Position numbers and translations under genes: made by a program. A stretch of 64,000 bases of DNA, from contig CM060986.1 of assembly GCA_030765065.1 (NCBI GenBank), forward strand, positions 78,299,573 through 78,363,572, written 5' to 3'. The stretch's first letter is position 1, and each line of letters opens with the position of its first letter. The notes below the pieces were generated by a model. The model did not search any database. It saw nothing but the letters and a program-made list of their open reading frames with translations, and was not told the DNA's origin. Shown piece by piece: positions 22,802-31,975 of the stretch. This DNA is from Deroplatys truncata (taxonomy: Eukaryota > Arthropoda > Insecta > Mantodea > Mantidae).

Positions 22802-23488
22802 AACAGCATAACTCGAAAATAAAATGTCCGATAAATACGAAACTTGGTATTTAATTATCTTCTAAGCATGCGACACGAAGATTTTTCAAGAAAATCCCCC
22901 ATCCCAAACTACGTTTTTTGTGGAAAATATTTCAAAACTTTTGTTTTGTGAAAAATGGCTCCAATCATACACCGTATATTAAATATATTTACATTGCAAA
23001 TAAAATGTGTAACTTGAATTTACCGGACATAGCTTGCGAACTCCTCTTAATTCGGAAGGAAATTTACATAATCTTGCATAACTGATAAACTGATAAACAA
23101 AAATTAATGATCTCTTTAAAACACGCAATGGATTTCCAATAATCTTTTTTGTGGCATCAGCCATTTCCGAGATATCCGTTATTAATAATTCGAATTGTTT
23201 AATGTTCAATATTTAATCATTCCTTTAAAGTCCTGTATATTTTCAGTTGTTTCTCTGGATATCATGGGTGTAGTACGAATTTAATTTTAAGCCAACGTAT
23301 TAGCATTCACTTCTATAAAACATGTCACTATCTCTATTCCCTTTGTATCTAAAAGGAAATGCTAATGCAGCTATTTCCGGATAAGTTTATCTCATTTAAA
23401 ATTAAGTAGACAGGAAAATAAATTTTCGTAAGAATAATTCTATACCCACCTTTAAGGGATAGAGGGTAGAGAAAGTCATCTGAATGTC

Positions 23489-24178
23489 GACGGTTGTAAA
23501 CATTTCAGTTAAATTTTGGCTCAAAATTCTCCCTCATAGATTGTGAGATATAGAGTTCATGTTCATCACCTCCCTGCCTGTAAATATGTAGAACTATGTG
23601 ATGGTGAAGTACATGCAAAAAACGGAAAAGTAGAGGAAAAAACTTTCCTTATAATTCAAAGACACCGGAAGGAGTTAGGAAAAGGCAGACTGCATTAAGG
23701 AAGTAGGAGTTTTGGTGCTTTGCAACTAAAAGTTTAGCTCCTATATTATTTCCACACGGGGTGACACAACATTATTATTATAAATTCCGTCAGAGGGTCT
23801 AGGCCTCCCCACAACTCTTTCCCTCATAAACTGCCATCTTTTATTATTACTGCTACTGTGGAAAGTTTCATTGTGCTGGGCTGGAGAGGCAGATACTCAG
23901 GGTTGCCCCGCAAGGATTCCCCTCTAATAACTCTTCGCCAAGGTTCCTTTGTCTTCACTGATTCGAGTTCCAAAAGCCGGTCTAGTAATATATTCACACT
24001 GCGATTACGTAAAGTAGATATTTAAATTAAATTTTCTCGCATTAAACCAAGTTTTAAATATTCTCTCTGTAAGCAAAATTGATTATAAGGATGCAGTCAG
24101 TAGTGACCGCTGAAGAACGTCCACTTTAGGCTATGCATCCGTGAAATTTTGTGAAAAGGATAATAAGAAAAGTAATTA
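23489..24178. other. No recognised feature
   Basis: No gene or named repeat recognised. A short ATT-rich run lies near 23772. Confidence 0.4.
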
Positions 24179-24914
24179 TTTTCTCTACCAGATACATAGT
24201 AGGTAGACAAGGTATTGCATTCTACCCAAAAATTCAATATCGAGATTTCACGGGAGATACATGTTTTGAGGACCCCCGAATTAAAAAAAATCATGTTTAT
24301 ATAAAGGTCTCTGTGTGTGTCTGCCTGTGAACAGCATAACTCAAAAACGAACTGTCGAATAAATACCAAACTTGGTATTTAGGTTCAGTACCTTCCAAAC
24401 ATGCGACACGAAGATTTTCAAGAAAAATGTATATCTTGAATTTTCTGGGAATAGCCTGGAAGGAATTTTGTGTAACCTTGTATAACTGGTAAACGTTAAA
24501 CGGTAGACTAAAACGTACTACACAAAAAATGTAAATCTCTTTAAAACACAGAATTTATTTCAAACAACTTCTTTCTTCGCGGCATGGGCGATTTCCGAGA
24601 TATCCGTTATTAATGGCTCCGTTTGTTCAATACTCAGTCACTCTTTTTTTTAAGTCCCATGGTTTTCAGCTGTTTCTCGCGATTGCATGGAAAGAGCATA
24701 GCATTTTAAGGCCAACATATAACATCCACTTTTAAACATTCGACCATCACTGTTCCCTTTGTATTCTAACAAGATGTGTAATGTAATACTTTTGCAAAGG
24801 TTTATCCGGATTAAGATGAAGTACATAGAAAAATAAATGTTTATAACAACAATTTGTATACGTATTAATAAACAATAGAGGGTAGGGAAAGTTATGTGAA
24901 TGTAACACATAAGA
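24179..24914 (+). repeat. Family A copy with internal deletion
   Basis: The 5' border (TTCTCTACCAGATACATAG), a short GT tract near 24310, the core GAACAGCATAACTCAAAAAC and the 3' border GTAACACATAAGA are all present. About 180 bp between the AAGATTTTCAAGAAAA block and GTATATCTTGAATTTTCTGG is missing. Confidence 0.78.
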
Positions 24915-25460
24915 TTTGTTTACTTTTATCGTGTTTTTAAACAGCTGGCACTAAAAATAGAGCTTAAACACAAGGTACTCATACTAGAAGCTGAAGATTA
25001 TAAGTATGTAACATTAATGAAGTTAAGGATAGACAAACCGAGTGAGATGGCTCCGCGCTAACGTGCGAGGCTCGCATTTGGGAGACCCTGGGTTTCGATT
25101 CCTAGGGCCGGCTACTCTGACTCTGAGTTTTTCGTGGTATTTCCTGGTTGGCAAGGCAACGCTGGAGTGGTATCTCTTCCACCGCGAATATCCTTCCCCT
25201 CATTTCCCATCATTTCGCTTCCTCTTACGTGCTGCAGATAGGCTTGGGGAATGTGCAGTGTGGTTGGTGTCAGACAAATGGAGTAGATGCTTCATCGGAA
25301 AGTTCTTCTCGACCCCGCCTCCTCTGAGCCGCCTCAGGTGGGTCGAGTTCTACCCAGTTCCGCCTGAGGGAAGCCTTCTCTGAGAAGCCCGCTGTGACCG
25401 GGTCATCAAGTTTGGAATCGTTAAGGATCTCTGTGCGACTCTGTGGGGCTCTGTATGCTT

Positions 25461-25956
25461 CTACCAGAGAAAAGTTCTTGGTGCTATTCCGAGAATTAAA
25501 AGAGGGATAGTTGAGGGAGGGTTATATTGATGAATGTAGCAAAAAGGAAAGGGAGGGGTTAGCATGATTTACGCTAGGAGTATAGGAATTAGATTAACGG
25601 AATGGTTTTCTGCAGGATGAGCGCGCTGTATGTGGGGTATACAAGATGTTAAACATATCTTATTTGAGTGTAAGGAAACAGGGATGTGGAGGAAAGGAAG
25701 GGTTTGGGCTAGAATGAATAGGAGCATGTGTATGAAACCAATCTTAGATAAGAATTCTAAGTGCATAGGTCAATATCTAGAGAAAGTGAAGAATAAATGG
25801 GAGTGGACTATTAAAACAGAAAAGAAATAATATTGTATGACTGTAAATGTAAGGAGTGAGAACATTGTCGTATTTCTTACCTTAATAGGCTGTCTTTCTA
25901 AATAATGCCCTGGGCCAACCTTTAGGGCAGTAATATTATTACTATTACTATTATTA
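25461..25956 (+). mobile_element. 5'-truncated LINE 3' end inserted in a SINE
   Basis: The segment encodes the end of a reverse transcriptase ORF, followed by an AT-rich 3' end that finishes in an (ATT)n-like tract at 25930-25955. It sits inside SINE S1. It is typical of a truncated non-LTR retrotransposon insertion. Confidence 0.6.
25560..25830 (+). pseudogene. LINE ORF2 C-terminus (zf-RVT-like) fragment
   Basis: The frame reads IYARSIGIRLTEW, a stop, then WGIQDVKHILFECKETGMWR and on to KNKWEWTIKTEKK. The pattern G-x-QDVKHILFEC resembles the zinc-binding segment after the reverse transcriptase in many non-LTR elements (C-x2-C-x8-H-x4-C). Of the four ligands the final His and Cys remain, but the second Cys of the first pair reads Trp. 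Only the last hundred or so residues of ORF2 are present. Confidence 0.55.
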
Positions 25957-26084
25957 CTATTACTATAGCCTCCTATGGTTCCTTCACGTCATCCAGTCCT
26001 TTTGGGTGTAAGCACAAAAGATCCGCGTTGGGTAGTGGTGCGAGGTGTCCTATCGTTCTGTGATACACAGGCGCACAATGAACT

Positions 26085-26205
26085 TTTCCTAAAAATGCAT
26101 TTTATGGATTCAGGAAGTGCGGTAAAATCTCGGTATCGAATTTTTGGGTGTAATGTAATACTTCCTCTACTTAATACAGTTTAGTGGCAGAGAAAGTAGA
26201 AATGG
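26085..26205 (-). repeat. Family A 5' end fragment
   Basis: The reverse complement of the family 5' end: AAAAATGCATTTTATGGATT, then AAATCTCGGTATCGAATTTT, GGGTGTAATGTAATACTTCC and the border GCAGAGAAAGTAGAAA. It directly follows the SINE S1 tail. Confidence 0.75.
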
Positions 26206-26309
26206 TACTGTAACTGCTGTTTTGTGCTGTCAACTCTGCACTACTTCACAGAGAAAATCATAACTTCTACACACTTTAGAACAGAGAGGTAAATTTTAGC
26301 CCAGCTTTA

Positions 26310-26830
26310 CCGAGCGGGATGACTCAGGCTGCAACGTCTGTGGCCCCCATTTGGTAGTTCGTGGGTTCGATCCCACCTTCCTAAACCATAGATTTCTTCG
26401 GAGTTTCCCCGGGTCGCTAGGCGAATGCTGGGAAGGATCCTTAAATTCCCCCAAATTTCCTGTCCGTTTATTTTACCTCCATTCGCATTTCACTTCATCT
26501 TTCATCCACTTGGTCTCTTTCAGGGTTGTAGGTGTCGGCGGGAGGTCTCGGTTTGTGCATGGGAAGCGATGTTCTGTGGAAACCTTCGTCCCCCGGCATA
26601 ACGACGGTCTCTGGGTCCCGAGCCCTTTAGGGTATGTGTAAGCCCCATAGGGGGGAGAGGACTTAGCTACTCCTGTGACCATCCGGGGAATTTAAAATGG
26701 TAGGGACCCTAATCTCTGCCTATCATGACTCCTGGGTGTCTGTCTCCTCTCGCCTCCTCCCTCCCTTGCCGGGGTCGCCCCGCCCGGGGCATAGGCACAA
26801 AATATCTGCTTAGGTCGACGATGATGAGGA
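26310..26830 (+). repeat. tRNA-derived SINE, S1-related subfamily
   Basis: The head reads ACCGAGCGGGATGACTCAGG, with an exact B box GGTTCGATCCC near 26364. The body includes TTCTTCGGAGTTTCCCCGGG and a GC-rich 3' part with GGCATAGGCACAAAATATCT. The head and 3' motif are shared with S1, while the central body differs. It ends near the GATGATGAGGAG stretch. Confidence 0.7.
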
Positions 26831-27121
26831 GATGCGGTTTAAGGACGCTAAACAGCTAAGGTCATTAGCGCCCTTACAAAGTATAAAATTTAAAATCCAA
26901 GCCTAGGTCGAAGTACTAAGTCCCCCTCCGCTTAGAATTCTAATCGTAGCTCAGTTTTAAGGGAAGTTTTACTTCACAAATTGGCGCTACTGTTAAATAT
27001 GGCAACTTACATGTTCTCAAGTCACGTGGCTTCTATCATTGGAAATTTGTTTTCTCCGTTTTTACTTTGAACATCTTTTTCTTTTAATGACATTGTCTTA
27101 TATAAATTATTCATTTTCTCA
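26831..27121. other. No recognised feature
   Basis: No coding or repeat signature recognised between the SINE and the first direct repeat. Confidence 0.4.
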
Positions 27122-27312
27122 AGCTATTGAAAATAACTAATTTAAATTTTAGAAGCGTGAAAACAACTGATACGCACTGTTGTGGATCTAATTTTGTGTG
27201 GTTCATAAGAATGTCGGTTATTTAAAAAATAATTGCTGTTAAATTTTAATCCAAAAATCGTACTATTGAGAAAAAATCATATCTTCCTTTTTAAAAAATG
27301 TTATTGGATAAA
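27122..27312 (+). repeat. Direct repeat R, left copy
   Basis: It aligns over about 190 bp at roughly 75% identity with 29421-29607. Shared anchors are GGATCTAATTT, ATTTTAATC, ATTGAG/GTTGAG, TATCTTCCTT and GGATAAAAGAAG. The two copies are in the same orientation and bracket the LINE ORF1 insertion. Confidence 0.7.
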
Positions 27313-27332
27313 AGAAGGACACAGACACATTT

Positions 27333-27375
27333 GACTGGAGTCGCTGGGACTCGAACTCGCGACGTAGAGCAGCAT
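27333..27375 (-). repeat. tRNA-like 3' half
   Basis: On the minus strand GTCGCGAGTTCGAGTCCCAG has a perfect B box (AGTTCGAGTCCC) within a stem GTCGC/GCGAC, like a T-arm. No matching D-arm or acceptor stem is visible. It is probably a SINE head remnant rather than a tRNA gene. Confidence 0.4.
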
Positions 27376-27759
27376 ATGTATCAAAATAATGCATGCATTG
27401 GAGGGTAAATGACATTTTGTAACATAAATTAACCGTTTTCTCAGACTATTTTTTTTTTCGAGTGGAGGAGAAAATGATTTAATCACTTACCCCAGCCCCG
27501 ATGGGAGTCGGGACTGAGAGTGTGGGACTCACCGAGGCGTCGGCATACCCACTAAAAACTCCTCCACCGGATTGAAAGGAAAGGTTTGCTGCGGTACCGC
27601 CTAAAGCACCCGCGCAGTCCGAGGTGATGGTTAAAACTGGGCCGCAGTGCGGTCGCCAGTGGAGTAAGGATGTTTGCTAGGAGACAGGCTTGACCAAGGC
27701 CCAACCTGCCCCCTAGCGAATTGAAGGAGAAGATGTTTGGTATTCCTGGTGATAATGTG

Positions 27760-28026
27760 TTAATGGCGTTTGGGTTTACCCTGAGGATGAGGATGGGAAG
27801 AGGATTGGGAGGGGTGTGGCATCACATGGGATTCAAGGAAGTTCCGGATCAGGATGTATCCTTCTTGCAGGTGGTCGTAGTTGGCGCTCAGCGCCTTGAA
27901 GTTCTCGGTGATGGAGTTGCTGGTGCTGGTATGCAGTTCTCGAATCCCTTCGACTGAGGCGCCGAGGGCACCCAGTCTCTGGACCGGTCGTCGCTGCCGT
28001 CGGTGTAGGGCTCGACAAGGTGACAC
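27760..28026 (-). pseudogene. Probable frameshifted C-terminus of the LINE ORF1
   Basis: The frame overlapping the end of the 502-codon ORF reads GIRELHTSTSNSITENFKAL and NYDHLQEGYILIRNFLESHV, an alpha-helical, protein-like composition. The 502-codon frame here is Pro/Ser/Arg-rich. This suggests the ancestral ORF1 ended at 27760 and that one indel moved the reading frame. Confidence 0.5.
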
Positions 28027-29396
28027 TCGATTCTTCCCAGCTTGCGCTGGGCCGACACGAGAACCCCATCTTCGTCCTGAAGCTTGTGGATCTTGTTGGT
28101 GAGAGCAGTGATCACCCTGGCCGAAGTTCGCTGCTTGGCCTCCACGGCCGAAAGGCGCGTGAAGGTTGCACGGCTCAGCTCAGCCAGTTGTGAGGTGAGG
28201 TCCTGTATGCCTGCCTGTATGGCTGACAGGAGGCGTTGAAGTCCATGGTGCTCTTCGTCGGTGATGCCGCTGGTCAGGTGCTGAGCCCTCCCTGAGGGCT
28301 GCGTCAGGTGGCCGTCTGAAGTTGCTGGCGTCGTTGACGGTGCTGGTGTCGTTGAAGTTGCTGGTGTTGTCGTCGGTCTGGTAGGTTGTCTGCTCCGGGG
28401 ATACAGGGGGCAATGTGCCTGCCCTGTAAAATGTGTGTTCCCGGAGCAGGTGGCGCAGAAGCGTCGGCGTCGTCTGAGGTCGTGAAGGGTGCAGGCTGAC
28501 GTAAGGGAGCCTGACCCACAGTAGTGGCATCTGGGCGCAGCGTTGCGAGCTTCTGCTGTGTGCCCGAAGGCACAACAGCGTCGGCAGGGCACCGGACGAT
28601 CACCTCTAGTGGCCTCTGCGCGCAGGGTCCTCCCAAGTAGAGGCAGACCTGTGGCTTTGGCCGCTTCCACGTCCGATGCGGCTCCCAGATGCAGGCGGAC
28701 CAGCAATGTTGGGCCTCTTGCAGAAGAGATGCGTGAGGCCCGTATTGCCGAGCGCCAGTGTTGTCGTGCCGCTGTCAGCACATAATGAGGTGGCAGGTCT
28801 CTGGGCACCCCACAGATAACGACGCTGTGGCGTCCATCTATCCGGGAGTGCGCCGGCGTCGTTTGTCGTCCCAGGTCAGTTGCCGGGCGGGCAGCTGGTG
28901 GCGTCGGTGGGTTCTCCGTCGTTGAAGAGGCAGAGGTAGCGGTGATTGGCCGCTGGGCTGCTTTCTTTGGAGAGGCCCGGTCAGTAGCTGGCGGCGTCTG
29001 CGTTGTGGCGGTGACCATCTGCGGCCTAGAAGGCCGAGTGGTCGGGTCAGCTAATGGTGGCGTCTGTGTGCTCGACTCCCGAGGAGCCGAGGCCGCGGCG
29101 GTCTGCGTTGCAGTACAGAACATCTTCGGCCTAGAGGGCCGAGAGGTCTGAGTCGCAGAGGATGTCAGTTTCAGCTTTGGAGGCCGAGGCGATCCTGATT
29201 GGGCCGGCTCGGGAAAGAGGGCGGAGCCTGCTGCGGCCGGCTGCTCTCTCTGCTGTGGCGGCGAAGGTTCGGCGGTTGCCGGCGGGTCTGGGATGATCCC
29301 CGTGGCCCATGGTTGTGTCCAGTTGTTCATGCCGGCGTTGCGGTGCTTCCACCGTGCCGTTCTGAACAGAGGGTTCCGTATCGGCGGTGCTGACAT
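27888..29396 (-). CDS. LINE ORF1 (gag-like, zinc knuckle) protein, 502 codons
   Basis: The longest ORF of the window. Residues 30-185 are Pro/Ser/Thr-rich, with repeated ATQT and RPSRP motifs. Residues 188-265 (GRHSVVICGVPRDLPPHYVL onward) resemble the RRM-like/PRE_C2HC region of jockey-type gags. Residues 271-330 hold three zinc-knuckle-like modules. The first is CRRCCAFGHTAEARN (last Cys reads Asn), the second CHYCGSGSLTSAC (His reads Leu) and the third CATCSGNTHFTGQAHC (intact). Residues 380-445 look coiled-coil. After about residue 455 the sequence loses this character, while an overlapping frame (27760-28026) continues a plausible coiled coil, so a frameshift is likely. Gag proteins of this type bind element RNA. 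It is not a host gene. Confidence 0.7.
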   Translation of the reverse strand: MSAPPIRNPLFRTARWKHRNAGMNNWTQPWATGIIPDPPATAEPSPPQQREQPAAAGSALFPEPAQSGSPRPPKLKLTSSATQTSRPSRPKMFCTATQTAAASAPRESSTQTPPLADPTTRPSRPQMVTATTQTPPATDRASPKKAAQRPITATSASSTTENPPTPPAARPATDLGRQTTPAHSRIDGRHSVVICGVPRDLPPHYVLTAARQHWRSAIRASRISSARGPTLLVRLHLGAASDVEAAKATGLPLLGRTLRAEATRGDRPVPCRRCCAFGHTAEARNAAPRCHYCGSGSLTSACTLHDLRRRRRFCATCSGNTHFTGQAHCPLYPRSRQPTRPTTTPATSTTPAPSTTPATSDGHLTQPSGRAQHLTSGITDEEHHGLQRLLSAIQAGIQDLTSQLAELSRATFTRLSAVEAKQRTSARVITALTNKIHKLQDEDGVLVSAQRKLGRIECHLVEPYTDGSDDRSRDWVPSAPQSKGFENCIPAPATPSPRTSRR

Positions 29397-29420
29397 CTCG
29401 ATGTGAAGTGAAAACTCCGA

Positions 29421-29607
29421 AGAGTATTGATAATAACCAAATTAAATTTTGTAATGGTGAAAAGAAGTGATAAGTACTGTTTTGGATCTAATTTGTAATG
29501 ATAATAAGAATAAAGCTAATTTCAAATAGTAATTGTTAATGAATTTTAATCAAAGAATGGAACTGTTGAGGAAATCCTATCTTCCTTAATAAACAACTTA
29601 TCGGGTA
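29421..29607 (+). repeat. Direct repeat R, right copy
   Basis: Homologous to 27122-27312 in the same orientation. It starts about 20 bp beyond the ORF1 start codon of the LINE insertion, immediately outside the GC-rich block. Confidence 0.7.
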
Positions 29608-29664
29608 AAAGAAGACCAGTGAACCTAGAAACCATGCATCTACGCTCTGCATAAATTCCAGTCT

Positions 29665-29958
29665 CATATATATCGTCCTCCGGGTCTAATGGTACCATGC
29701 TATCCACTAGTTCACGAGGTCGCGGGTTCAAACCTGGCGGAGGGCGATAGATTTTTTCGGGCGTAAAAATCCTTAGCATGGCTTCCTTCCGAAGAGAAGT
29801 AAAACCGATGGTCCCGTGTCGAAGATTTACGACATGTAAAAGAACCTCAAGCCTGATAAAGGGGCTTCTGAGCACATTTTCTGTCTTTCACGTCTAGTAT
29901 AGAATGGGACGATAAGAACCATAGCAGTTAAAGAGTCTCCATAAATAAAACTCAAATT
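29665..29958 (+). repeat. tRNA-derived SINE family S2, most complete copy
   Basis: The head has an A-box-like TCTAATGGTACCATGC and an exact B box GGTTCAAACCTGG (near 29727). It is followed by GGAGGGCGATAGATTTTTTC, GGGCGTAAAAATCC, the body CTTCCTTCCGAAGAGAAGTA and the end CCATAAATAAAACTCAA. The other copies are at 407, 45385 (minus) and 46853 (minus). A pol III SINE; the minus-strand 109-codon ORF across it is not a gene. Confidence 0.82.
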
Positions 29959-30353
29959 CAGTCTCATTTTCCGATTTAATGGGTTATGAATTTAGCAGAA
30001 TTAACACTGGCAAGATAGGGGTTTTAATCTCCAATCATGTTTAAAAACAAATAGTGTATTAAAATTAACAACCAATTTAACTCGCAACATTTTATGAAAA
30101 CTAGTTGTAGCTCACATCTGATCATACTACGGGCGCCATTGGGCAACGCTAGGGAAAGCAAAAATGAATACATCGAGCAGAGAATATACTTCTAGCTTAA
30201 CAGTACATCAGGAAAAACGAATATACTCGTAAGCCAGTCGATTTCCACCAAATGCTTATACGGAACTTTAGCCTCTTTCATGTGTGTCTGACTAATACTC
30301 AGGGGTTTCTAAACCGTTTAGTATGTTCTATAAGTGTGTAATAAATTTAAAAC
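29959..30353. other. No recognised feature
   Basis: No coding or repeat signal recognised. Confidence 0.4.
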
Positions 30354-30650
30354 TCTGATGTGTTATGTACACATGACTTTCTCTACCTTCCATTGCTTAA
30401 TACTTGTATTCTTTTTCTATCTACTTCATTTTAATCGAGATAAACTTTTCTGGAAACAGCTGCATTTTGTTATCGATACAAAGAGAATACCGATAGTCAA
30501 GTGTTTAAGAACTGGACGAACCATTAATATCGAATATCTCAGAAATGGCTTATGCCACAAAAAACATATTCGAAATAAATTGTGTGCTTTAAAGATTCTA
30601 CATTTTTTGTGTATTACGTTTTCGTCTACCACTTAACGTTTATAATCGGC
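30354..30650 (-). repeat. Family A 3' portion
   Basis: The reverse complement of the family 3' end: border TCTGATGTGTTATG preceded by AAAA, then CATGACTTTCTCTACC, TTTTAATCGAGATAAAC, GAATATCTCAGAAATGGCTT and the block CATTTTTTGTGTATTACGTT. The rest of the copy is absent. Confidence 0.75.
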
Positions 30651-30839
30651 GCAACAGTTCTAGACACGTAAAAATCTTAATGAGAGCTATGAAGCGAGTT
30701 GCTTATCAGATCAGGAGGTGACCGTCGTCTGCATGCTGCAGGAGTGCGTGGGACAGTCATTGTAAAATACCCGCACACCGGTTATGCGCTGCAATGATAA
30801 ACTTAGTTATATACAGTATATTAAAATCCACGCTGTAAA

Positions 30840-31704
30840 AAGCGCTTAATATAAAAAACGCTGTCAATCATTGCCTCCAATTCTTCCACATCTAGCAACC
30901 CTTCATCTTCTGCGGAATCACTCACATTATTGCCGTCATCGCTGCTGTCACTACTTTCTGCACCATTATCTTGGATGAGAATTCTTTCTATTTGATTTTC
31001 TGCAATTCCGTATTTTTCGAAATAATGATTCTTAATTTGTCCAACATGTCGACATACATTTTCCCATTCTGGCCTTCCAATTTCAGCAAATTGCTGGCGT
31101 TATAACTGCTCCACATATTTTAATTTAAAAGTGATATTTCTGCATGCCACCCATTTTTTGATATCAGCCCAGATTAATTCGATTGGGTTTAGATCTGGGT
31201 GATGCGATGGCAGTCTAAGTGCATTATGGCGATGTTTTATTACTATCTGGTCACGTATGTATGACGTCTGAAGCTGTTTGTTGGCTTTAATTAAGTTATA
31301 TAGCTTTGTTTTACTCATGCTTTCATCTAAAGCTATATTATGTTTAAGTAATCAAGCTCTCATTTCTTCTTTCAAGTAATTTGAGGTAGGTGGTTTGTCA
31401 ATTGAGTGTTGACGCATTGTGAAGCATTGTCGATGACAGAACAGACCCAGCAGACATATTAGGTATCAACATGGCGTTGATTCACTTCATGTACTTTCCT
31501 GTATTCATTTCTTGATGAAAATCTCCCGTTGTTTTTGCAACTTGTAAAAGAAGGGCATTTGGAACGAAGCCGATCTTTCCAACAGCTGAACGATAATAAG
31601 TATTTGCCCTTTAGCAACAGGAACCTGCAACCTAATTCGCTATCGTCACTCCAACTTTTAGATGCTGTACGACTGCTGTGTATGTATGACTCATCTTCAT
31701 ACAC
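30840..31704 (-). pseudogene. DDE_3 transposase catalytic and C-terminal part
   Basis: Minus-strand blocks: YEDESYIHSSRTASKSW (first catalytic Asp, near 31690), VIDNAS (second Asp, near 31425), TSNYLKEEMRA, and SHHPDLNPIELIWADIKKWV (third acidic residue, near 31180). The C-terminal tail is acidic (QDNGAESSDSSDDGN). These match the D-D-E order of insect Tc1-like DDE_3 transposases. Stops and frameshifts separate the blocks, and part of the region between the first and second Asp is missing. Inactive. Confidence 0.8.
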
Positions 31705-31739
31705 TATAGTATTTTTCTGAAATTTGTAGCACCACCTTA

Positions 31740-31905
31740 AAAATTGATGCTGATATAACTACACACTGATATAAGTACATATAAAATTATACTCATTTGG
31801 AAAGGTAGAATCAGACTGAAAAATTCAATGCCATAGCCGGGATTTGAACCACGGATCTTAGGCTTCCCGTGCCGTTGGTCTAACCGACTAAGCTATCATG
31901 GCAAC
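31740..31905 (-). repeat. tRNA-like SINE inserted in a transposase
   Basis: On the minus strand from 31905, GCCATGATAGCTTAGTCGGT (A box) is followed by GTGGTTCAAATCCCGGC (B box) and ends in CTATGGC, which pairs with the GCCATG start, as in a tRNA acceptor stem. The D and anticodon arms are imperfect, so it is scored as a SINE head or tRNA pseudogene. A 25-bp motif beginning AAGGTGGTGCTACAAAT occurs on both sides (31714-31738 and 32040-32065). Confidence 0.55.
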
Positions 31906-31914
31906 ATTTACTTT

Positions 31915-31975
31915 TTATTCTTATTTTTTTTATTTTATTATTATTTTATTTTATTTATTTATTTATTTTTTCTTT
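31915..31975 (-). repeat. T-rich/ATTT low-complexity tract
   Basis: TTTATTATTATTTTATTTTA and ATTTATTTATTT on the plus strand. On the minus strand it lies between the transposase N-terminal ORF and the SINE head. Confidence 0.9.

Larger units (their letters stand above)
21686..23488 (+). repeat. Family A copy interrupted by another family A copy
   Basis: The 5' part (21686-21808) ends at GCATTTTT, the T-run in the family consensus that precedes GGAAACATG. The copy resumes at 22711 with a GT-rich tract, then GAACAGCATAACTCGAAAAT, and continues to about 23488 near the 3' border. A complete family A copy lies between the two parts. Confidence 0.75.
25037..26065 (+). repeat. SINE S1 copy split by a LINE 3' end
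   Basis: The head and body (ACCGAGTGAGATGGCTCCGC; B-box-like GGTTTCGATTCC; GAGTTTTTCGTGGTATTTCC) occupy 25037-25460. The 3' part (TAGCCTCCTATGGTTCCTTC, then GCACAAAAGATCCGCGTTGG) resumes at about 25957-26065 and matches 51600-51690 and 37990-38060. The intervening 0.5 kb is a retrotransposon tail. Confidence 0.72.
27450..29410 (-). mobile_element. GC-rich non-LTR retrotransposon copy with ORF1 but no ORF2
   Basis: About 2 kb of sharply GC-rich sequence reads on the minus strand from near 29410. It encodes a gag-like ORF1 and then a 3' region. The 3' region has GGTGGAGGAGTTTTTAGTGG, GGTATGCCGACGCCTCGG and TGAGTCCCAC, followed by a homopolymer A tail (T-run at about 27449-27458 on the plus strand). 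That 3' region is reminiscent of arthropod LINE 3' UTRs. No endonuclease or reverse transcriptase is present between ORF1 and the tail. Thus it is either an internal-deletion copy or a half-LINE mobilised in trans. Its composition differs strongly from its flanks. Confidence 0.7.

Noticed and set aside
28543-29393. Plus-strand ORFs of 64-80 codons opposite the gag ORF
   Set aside because: GC-rich antisense frames of the LINE ORF1 with no domain of their own.
27888-29396. 502-codon ORF as a host gene with a CpG-rich promoter
   Set aside because: Zinc-knuckle gag layout, LINE-like 3' UTR and poly-A tail show a retrotransposon. The GC-richness belongs to the element.
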